Shown here one piece after another: positions 56,076 through 64,000 of a DNA stretch of 64,000 nucleotides. The position numbers were made by a program, and so were the translations under genes. Origin of the DNA: Limonium bicolor. Lineage: Eukaryota > Streptophyta > Magnoliopsida > Caryophyllales > Plumbaginaceae. How positions within the stretch are numbered: position 1 is the first letter of the stretch; every line of letters begins with the position of its first letter. The stretch covers positions 290,881,533 to 290,945,532 of the forward strand of contig CM041778.1 of NCBI GenBank assembly GCA_023374045.1, read 5' to 3'. The notes below the pieces were generated by a model that saw only the letters and a list, made by a program, of their open reading frames with translations, had not been told where the DNA came from and ran no database searches.

Positions 56076-59000
56076 GTTGTGGACTCGGTACCGAAGGTAA
56101 CCTGAGCATCCACACCGAAGAGCAAGCCGGCAAAAGCGGCACCATTCTAACGGGAACATTCCCAGTAAACGGCATCGAAGCCTCAGTACTATTCAACTCC
56201 GGTGCCTCTCACGCCTTTGTGTCGCCATCATTCGCGATGAGGTTGGGGCTAAACGCAGATAAGCTACCAAATTTCTTGGTTACTCTCCCGTCGAAGGAGC
56301 GAGTAAAGTGTACTAAGTACTACCACACCGCCACCATTCAAATCAAAGGTGAAGCGTTTCCCATCTCCTTCATTGAATTCAACGGGTTGGGATTCGACTT
56401 GATAATCGGACTGAACTGGTTGGAGCGGCACAAGGGACGGATCCTATGCGCCGAGCACCGATTGCTGCTCAAGAGTCCATCTGGGGTCACTGCTTCATAC
56501 CGCCAGAGGCCGAGAGAGCCTTAAACTACAGTCATCTCCACTATGGCAATGTACCGGGAGCTCAGGAAGGGACATAAAGTGTATCTATGCCATGTGCAAG
56601 ACCTGGAGAGAGATCCAGAATTCAGTGATGATGTAACAGTAGTCTCAGAATTCCCATAAGTATTCCCGAAAGAGCTACCTGGTATGCCACCATAGAGAGC
56701 AGTAGAGTTCGAAATCGACCTTGTACCTGGTACTGGTCCCATTGCTAGGGTATCATACCGTATGGCACCGGCAGAAATGATAGAGCTTAAAGAGCAACTG
56801 TGTGATCTACTCAACAAAGGGTTTATACGCCCGAGCGTATCACCCTGGGGAGCACCGGTCCTCTTCGTGAAGAAGAAGGACGGTAGTCTCCGCCTCTGCA
56901 TCTACCGCGAATTGAATGTGGTCACTGTAAAGAACAAATATCCATTGCCACGCATCGACGACCTGTTCGATCAGTTGAAGGGAGCTTCGGTCTTTTCTAA
57001 GATTGATCTTCGATCCGGATACCACCAAATTGCTATTAAAGTGCAAGATATCGAGAAAACAGCATTCCGAACAAGATATGGCCACTACGAATTCACGGTG
57101 ATGCCGTTTGGTTTGTCTAACGCACCAGCCAAATTCATGGACTTAATGAATCGATTATTCAGTGATCAGCTGGACACTTCAGTAGTAGTATTCATCGACG
57201 ACATCCTTGTGTATTCGAAGTCAGCAGAAGAACATGAAAATCATTTGAGAAGAGTACTTGAGACACTACGCGAGAACCAGTTGTATGCGAAGTTCTCCAA
57301 ATGCGAGTTTTGGCTAGATCTGGTATCATTCCTCGGTCATGTCATCTCGAGCGCGGGTATTTTAGTAGATCCGTCCAAAATCGAAGCAGTAAGATCATGG
57401 CCTAGACCTACGACTGTTACTGACATTCAGAGCTTTCTTGGTTTAGCCGGTTATTACCAGAGGTTTGTTTGGGACTTTTCAAAACTCACTATGCCCATGA
57501 CGTCATTGATGAAGAAAGATGCACCGTTTGTATGGACAAACGAGTGCGAGGTATCCTTCCAGAGCCTAAAAGACTCATTGACCTCAACGCCAATTCTCAC
57601 ACTTCTAGAGGGCACAAAGGGATTTCAGGTGTATTGTGACGCATCAGGCAAGGGCATGGGATGCGTACTCATGAAGCATGGCAAGGTAGTAGCTTACGCC
57701 TCCCGCCAGCTGAAAAAGCATGAGGAGAATTACCCGACACACGATCTAGAGTTAGGGGCCATTGTCTTCACCTTGAAGATATGGCGACACTATCACTATG
57801 GGGTAAGCATCACCATCTACTCCAACCACAAAAGTTTCCAGTATGTATTCACCCAGAAAGAACTGAATCTAAGACGAAGGAGGTGGATGGAGTTCCTCTC
57901 AGATTACGACATCAACCTCCAGTATAAAGAAGGGAAGGCAAACATTGTAGTCGACGCCCTGAGTCGTCGAGCAGACTTGCTCCATTCGCTACTCGCTTCT
58001 TCTAGCTTGGTTGACGAGGTGCGAGACGCTCAGTTGAGCGACCCTTACTTCACAGAGATCAGACAGAAAATCGCAGAAGGTACCTTCGACAGCCGAAAGT
58101 ACGACTTCAAACTGCATGAAGATGGTCTAATCCGATTGAATGGCAGACTATGCGTCCCCCGAAGCAATGCTGAGCTAAGGGATCGCATTCTGGGAGAGTC
58201 ACATTGTTCGACATTGCATGTCCATCCAGGAGTCTCTAAAATGTACAAAGACATGAAGAGGTACTTCTGGTGGTCAGGAATGAAACCCGACGTGACTGAG
58301 TATGTTCTGAGGTGTCTCACATGCCAAAAGGTGAAGTTTGAGCACCGAAGACCGGGAGGAATGGTGCAATCCATGCCCATTCCGGAGTGGAAATTCCATG
58401 ATATCTCTATGGATTTTGTTGTTGGACTCCCACCAGCTAGGGGAGGACTCAACATGATCTGGGTAGTAGTCGATCGTCTCACCAAGGTAGCCCGATTCAT
58501 ACCGATGAAGGACACCTGGAAGGTGGCGAAGCTCGCGGAGCTATTCGACAAGGAGATCATCCGACACCACGGAGTTCTGAAAACCATAGTATCCGACCGT
58601 GACACCAGATTTTTTTCGAGATACTGGAGAGCAACACGGGAAGCGCTGGGTACTGAGTTGAACCTTAGCACCGCCTTCCATCCACAGACCGACGGTCAGA
58701 CAGAAAGGACCATCCAGACACTAGAGGATATGCTTAGGGCATGTGCCTTAGACTTTCAGGGGAGCTGGATTGATAAGCTTCATCTTATCGAGTTTTCGTA
58801 TAACAATAGCTATCATGCTTCGATTAAGATGTCGCCTTTCCAAGCTTTGTATGGTAGCCCTTGCCGTACCCCGTTGTGTTGGGATGAGTCGAGTGAAGCG
58901 GTCATCATAGGACCGGAGTATCTGGAACAAGTACAAGCTGAGGTACAACAAATCCGAGCAAATATGAAAGCGGCCCAAGATAGACAGAAATCCTATGCGG

Positions 59001-59452
59001 ATGTGCGACGACACGACCTTGAGTTCGCCGTGGGTGACCAAGTGTTCTTGCGTGTCTCACCTATGAAGGGTGTCTTTCGATTTGGCCAGAAGGGCAAGCT
59101 GAGCCCAAAATTTATAGGCCCGTATGCCATTACCGAGAGGATTGGAGCCATAGCTTATAGGCTAGCATTTCCTGAAGAATTGGGGCATGTTCTTGATGTC
59201 TTTCATGTATCACAACTCAAGAAATACATAGTCGATCCCTCTCATGTATTAGAACCCTAGCATTTATCCCATGAGCCGACGATGAGATATGTCGAGACTC
59301 CATTGCGTATCCTGGATACAAAGACAAGAGACACTCGCCATAAATTTCTACGAATGGTGAAGGTCTTGTGGTCTAACCACGATGTCGAGGAAGCGACTTG
59401 GGAATTAAAGGACGCCATGAAGGCGAAGTACCCGAATCTATTTGTAGACTAG
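56076..59452 (+). pseudogene. GypA pol: protease to chromodomain
   Basis: Begins at acceptor AATAG/GTTGTGG (56076), in the same phase as GypB. Protease reads LFNSGASHAFVS: the catalytic Asp is Asn (codon 56195-56197). Stops at 56522-56524 and two more before 56762 separate it from an 832-residue frame (56762-59260). That frame has RT (LCIYRELN with one residue missing, YHQIAIK, FIDD at 57191-57202), RNase H ([13 protein letters not shown]), the integrase finger ([11 protein letters not shown]), and the DDE core ([33 protein letters not shown]). A TAG at 59258-59260 cuts off the chromodomain (VKVLWSNHDVEEATW), which ends at 59452. RT, RNase H and integrase look otherwise intact. Confidence 0.93.
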
Positions 59453-59985
59453 AAGTCTAGTATCCGTATAGTATGGAGGGTACGGGGTGTACCCCTTTTA
59501 AGAGGGGTAGAGCCTTTTTGCTTTCGCATTGCTTCGGGTAGCATTGCGTAGTATGTATGTATTTTAATTGTACTTTGTTGGCACATGTAGTGCTAATTGT
59601 ATTTCATTGGCACAAAGTGGTGCTAGTGGTATTCAGTATGTAGTAAAATGAGTATGGTATGTGTATGGTATGTGTATGGTATATGTGTAATGAGTAATGC
59701 ATTTGTGTTGTACGGTATATGACACGAATGACAATGTGAATAGTATTGTGGAATGTGTGAATTGGATTGTGCATTGTGTGTGGTATTTGAATAGAGTATG
59801 GTGTATGGTATTGAATTGAGTATGGTGTATGGTAGTTGAATCGGTGTGTATTGTAGTGTAAGAACTGTGAACACCTTGTAAGGTGGTAGTAGAATGCATT
59901 GTGGCAACTGGCTGCCAAATGAGTAGAAATAGTAAACCATAAACCTTGAGCAACTTTGAGGGTAAAGTTCCTTAAGGGGGTTGAT
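59453..59985 (+). other. GypA 3' untranslated region with polypurine tract
   Basis: No gene. TG-rich simple repeats (GTATGGTATGTGTATGG words, 59640-59840) produce long open frames on the minus strand that are not genes. The tract TAAGGGGGTTGAT (59973-59985) precedes the 3' LTR. Confidence 0.8.
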
Positions 59986-62900
59986 TGAAATACCCCGTAA
60001 TTAAAAACAGTGATTAATTAGGCTAATTAAAATTTTAAAGGCTTAATTACACTTAAATAAACATGAGGGAGCAAATCCCGAAGAAAACAGACCTTTAAAA
60101 TGTGTCAAAAGCATAAACGAACCTTAAAGCGCGTTTTTCGAGGAAACCGGGGAAATGCGACCTTAAGCGAGTCAAATAGACTCGTAATGATTTTGGTCAA
60201 CCAAATAGTCATTAACAAACAGTAATAAAGGTTGGGAACCAATAAAATTAATTAAACGAGAAAATTCCGGAAAACGGGTTCCGGTTAGTAGAAAACTGTA
60301 ACAACCGGGAAGTTGTGGGGTGAGAATGCAAATAAGAAAAATTAGTGTGTCCACTTTTGTAAATAAAAAGCAAAAAAATTGAGTGTGTGGGCGTGTGGGA
60401 TCGGCAGCCCCTCTCTCTCACTCCCCTTAACTCCTCTCTTATACACATAAAGACAAAACAATAAAAGAAGGGAAAAGAAAACAAGTACAAAAGTAAAAAT
60501 AGAAACTCTCTCTCCTACCACACTTCCTCTCTCACGTTTTTTACCCCAACCTGCACTCTCTCTTCTTCCTCAAGCTTGCCATGGCGATTTTGTAAGCTCT
60601 TCACAGCCCTCTTCTTCTCTCTCATTTTGAAGGCTCAAACCTTGTCCAAAAATCGAAAATGACCACTTTCATTTCCATGGGTATCCTCCATTTGAAGATT
60701 TGAGTCCACCATTAGAAGCACCTTCACCTCCTTGGTACTTTGAGGTAAAAAGAATTTTAAAAATCCTTCATTTCTAGCTCTCATTAGCATTATAAGGATT
60801 TTTAGTTTTTGAATGCCTTGTTCTTCATGCTCCAGCCGATTTTGGCTTCTCCATTGGGCTAGGAATCCTACTCTCTTGCTAGTCAAGGACTTCATTCATT
60901 GGTTGGAAGGTAATACTCTTTTCTAAACCCTAAAACATCTAAATTCTAGGGTTAGTTAAGGTTAAGGTGCTAAAGTAGTATGGGTATGTATGGCTTGCTG
61001 TAGCATTGACATTTCTTGAATAAAACCAAGAACAAGAGAAGAAGGAAAGAGGAAAAGAAGAGAAGGAAAGGAAAGAAAGAAAACTAGCAAGACAAGGTAA
61101 ATACTCTTACCTTGAGTTAGTTTTGTATGTAGTATTGTAACAGATTTTGAGTAGTAAAAATGAGTAATGTATTGAGTAATGAGTAGTGAGTATGTTGTAG
61201 TGTAATGAGGAATGATAATGTAACAGTTTTAAAGTTTTTAAATGATGTTTAGAAGCTTGGGAAAACATTGGGTAGTGAATGTGTATGTGCAGGAAATTAT
61301 TGTGTTGTTGTGGAGTTATTATGTGAGTATAATGCATTGGATAAACAGGTTGTGAGAATGAGAAATTGTGGGCTGAAATAGTGTGTGAGCAAAGTAAGAA
61401 TTATAGGGGAGACCATGTCAAATTTTACCTAGGAATGAGAGGACTTATGTGTGAAAGATGAGGGAATAACCTAGATAATAACTAGGTGCATTTGGAGAGT
61501 GTAATGAGAGTAGTTTAATACTTTGAAAGAAGATTTGAAGAGGATGTTGGAAATGAGAAGAACGTGTAAAGTAATGCAATGAGGATGCTAGGAGTAGCAT
61601 TAGTTGAGGGAGTAACGGAGGATAGAAGTTTGAGTGAAAATATGTAAAATGAAAGGGAAAACAAAGATCTGTAGCATTATGAAATGAAAACTAGTATAAG
61701 TGTTGGGAAGAAGTGAAGAAAAATTGTGTAAGTTGAGTAGGAATTGAGTAGTAGGTTTGGTGGATGAATTAAGGTGATTTAGAGCATCTAAATGAGTGGT
61801 AAACATGTAGGGAAGTATTGGTAAAGATTGGGGAAGCAATGGGAAAGTAAAACACTAAGAAACAGATTTTAAAACTGAAGTACTGGGCCAGACCGACCTT
61901 GGGACCGGACCCCCAAGGTCGGTCGAGCCTTAAAATACAAAGACGGGAAGTCTTCTGACTTCGACCGACCTTGGGGACCGAACTTGCACGGTCGGTCGAG
62001 TGGTAAATTGTGAAGGCCAGAGGTTTACTGGAGTGGACCGACCTTAGGACCGAACTTGGGCAAGGTCGGTCGAGTCCAGAGACTCAAACCCCGAACACAC
62101 TGGAACGGACCGACCTTGGGACCGGACTTGCAAGGTCGGTCGGGCCTAAAATTTTCACGTATGTAACCCACTGGAATGGACCGACCTTGGGACCGGACTT
62201 ACAAGGTCGGTCGAGCCTGGAATTTTGCCTTAACGAAACTTACTGACTTCGACTGACCATGGGTCCGACCTTGGGTAAGGTCGGTCGAGTCAAAACAAAA
62301 AAAAATGTTTTATAATATGATTATAGTAATCATATGTATATATATATATATATGCCTATATACATATATGCATATATATGTAGTAGTACACTATAAATGA
62401 AGTAGTAAAGGTAAGAAAGTAAGTACATGAGTAAGAAAGCAAGAATAAGAGGTAATGAGAAAAGACAGGGTTTAATAATCCAGTATGAATGTAAAGGAAT
62501 AGTATGGGTACATTAGGAGTATTAATAAAGGAATAAGTTGGATCAGTAATAGATCATTGATCCTACAACTTCTTGTATGTATAGGAATCGAATAGTTGAA
62601 CACCGAAGGACCCGGTAGTACGAGTACGACGGTGAACGGTATGATTTCTTCATGTCCTGTAACCTAACTTGGTTACCTTGATTTGTGTGCTTATGTGATC
62701 ACCAATAAGATAAATGCACGAATCGGACTTATATTGCACTTAGCTGTGTTTGAACTACATTGTTCTTGTTTTATGCTCTTGAACATTTAGTTTGTATAAT
62801 TCATGAAATGAATGAATGAGGATGAAGTATGTGTGTACATGATGAGTACTTGTGTATCGTATTGACGTATGGAAATGAGTACTGACTTCTACTAATTCCT

Positions 62901-64000
62901 AACAATCTAACTCCTAACATGAGTAATGAGTAAATGGAATGAGTAGAAGTCCGATATAGTTTCCGCCACGCATGAGGATAAGGAAACACAAGAGGTTGGA
63001 TCCGAATCCTGGCTGTAATCTTTTCCATAGACCAAATCCCTTGAATGGGTAGCATCCTGGATTAGTGGGCCACCCTAAAGCCCGGTGGTGGGATGTAGTA
63101 ATCCCTGCCTGGAGGTCATACCGGCTTGACTTGAGTAAAGTAAGTAAGAAGTAAGTATTGTATGTGTATCGGTCTTGACCATTGTAAGTCATCGACCTTG
63201 AGTAAAAGAGTATCGAACACCCGATTAACCCGGGTGGGTAATGAAGCTAACAGGACCTATGTATGAATTGGAGAAGTGTATCTCCGTATTGCGGTGAGTA
63301 TCTGGTAAGTATGCACGGTTGACTTGTAATGTCTTCCTTGCATATATTGAGTGTGTGTATGCCTTGTGAAATGAATGTATTGAATTGTATTGTATAAAGC
63401 ATGTATGTATGTATGTATGTATGAATGAAACGAACCGCATGTACTCGACCAAGTAGTTGGCGTACCCTCGCTAGTACGCGGGGTATGCGGTTATCATAAT
63501 CAGCGTAAGCTGACCCCCTAAGGGGAATGTTTTTATACTACAGGTACCCGCGAGGCATGATGGTCGAGTAAGGACCGGGATGAATTCTTTTTTGGGGTAG
63601 TTAGTAGATTGGGATGGTGTACCGAGTTGTACACGGCTAAGGTCTTTTTGAGTAGCTGGTATACCATGTGGTACACCTTTTTGGATAATGAATTTGATTG
63701 GATAGAAAGGAGTAAATGCATAAACTCTAATTTTTGGGAATAGTCAAGAAGTGTAATTCATGTATTTTGGATACTCGGTAATCAAATGTAAGTAAGTATT
63801 TGGCGCTATAAAGTAAGTATTATGTATTCGGGATATTCTAATCATCAGACCATTACTGTAAGTAGTAGTAGCCTTGTTAGTCTTGTATGGCTAACGGTGT
63901 TGTATTACCCGCCGGGAGTAAGTAAGTAAGTAAGTTTCCGCTGCGAGTAAGGTAATTACGAGTATGATTAGAGGATAATGGAAAGATTAACGGTTGGGGT
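59986..64000 (+). repeat. GypA 3' LTR (window ends about 6 bases short of its end)
   Basis: 4,015 bp seen, matching 18818-22804; the final GTTACA is outside the window. It holds the inverted-repeat array 61889-62291, TATATA tracts near 62330-62385, and no gene. Confidence 0.95.
61889..62291. repeat. GypA LTR inverted-repeat array (6 units)
   Basis: As in the 5' LTR, but with six units: the fifth (loop GGGACCGGACTTAC) and sixth (GACTGACCATGGGTCCGACC opening) are separate here and fused in the 5' copy. Confidence 0.9.

Larger units (their letters stand above)
18818..64000 (+). mobile_element. GypA: Tekay-like Ty3/gypsy element, split by a nested insertion
   Basis: The 5' LTR is 18818-22804, followed by primer site, gag start, the nested block 23252-55439, then the rest of an AlkB exon, protease, RT, RNase H, integrase, chromodomain, and the 3' LTR from 59986 to the window edge. 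The LTR starts TGAAATACCCC and ends GGGGTGTTACA. Pol order PR-RT-RH-INT with a C-terminal chromodomain places it in the chromoviruses, Tekay/Del clade by its motifs. Left flank GTGGT (18813-18817) would be the target duplication, but the right copy is outside the window. Middle parts of gag and AlkB are deleted. Confidence 0.93.

Noticed and set aside
59604..59953. Three overlapping minus-strand frames of about 105 residues
   Set aside because: TG/CA-rich simple sequence in the GypA 3' untranslated region keeps all frames open.

Overview
The window is plant nuclear DNA made almost entirely of nested transposable elements. I find no free-standing host gene, tRNA, rRNA or CRISPR array. An angiosperm host is suggested by SIRE-like Ty1/copia elements with tRNA-iMet primer sites, Tekay/Del-type Ty3/gypsy chromoviruses ending in a chromodomain, L1-type LINE relics, and a Tat/Ogre-like gag-only element. 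The species cannot be told from the sequence.

Layout, left to right. 1-1437: the end of an LTR cut by the window edge. 1438-4273: decayed LINE fragments and unassigned DNA. 4279-13645 (-): a complete but mutated SIRE-like copia element (CopiaA), target duplication ATGGT. 13757-17340 (+): a related copia deletion derivative with no pol (CopiaB), target duplication AAGGT. 17346-18817: LINE endonuclease/RT relic. 18818 to the window end (+): a Tekay-like element (GypA) with about 4-kb LTRs, split by 23252-55439. That insert is a minus-strand Tekay-like tandem (GypB) with three LTRs and two internal regions (LTR-a, int1, LTR-b, int2, LTR-c). Inside the int1 integrase sits a 9,980-bp gag-only LTR element (TR-GAG, 27443-37422, -) with duplication GACAC; int2 keeps the matching empty site.

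Most notable: all three Tekay-like internal regions (GypA and both GypB copies) carry an AlkB-type 2-oxoglutarate/Fe(II) dioxygenase exon between the gag zinc knuckles and the protease. It keeps HxD, the distal His and the RxNxTFR-type motif, and resembles plant ALKBH1-like proteins. In GypB the end of gag offers a phase-1 splice donor; the AlkB acceptor and the protease acceptor are both in frame with it, and a poly(A) signal lies between AlkB and protease. One transcript could therefore give Gag, Gag-AlkB or Gag-Pol by alternative splicing. Gag itself is split by two further short GT-AG introns.

A second theme is arrays of short inverted repeats: in the LTRs of three families (GypA, GypB, TR-GAG) and as tandem minisatellites in the TR-GAG 3' region, where the two arms of the hairpin change together between units.

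Inferred order: LINE relics, then GypA, then GypB into the GypA AlkB exon, tandem formation and loss of one GypB end, then TR-GAG into int1. Many differences between near-identical copies are 1-4-base deletions, so some frameshifts may be sequence errors.
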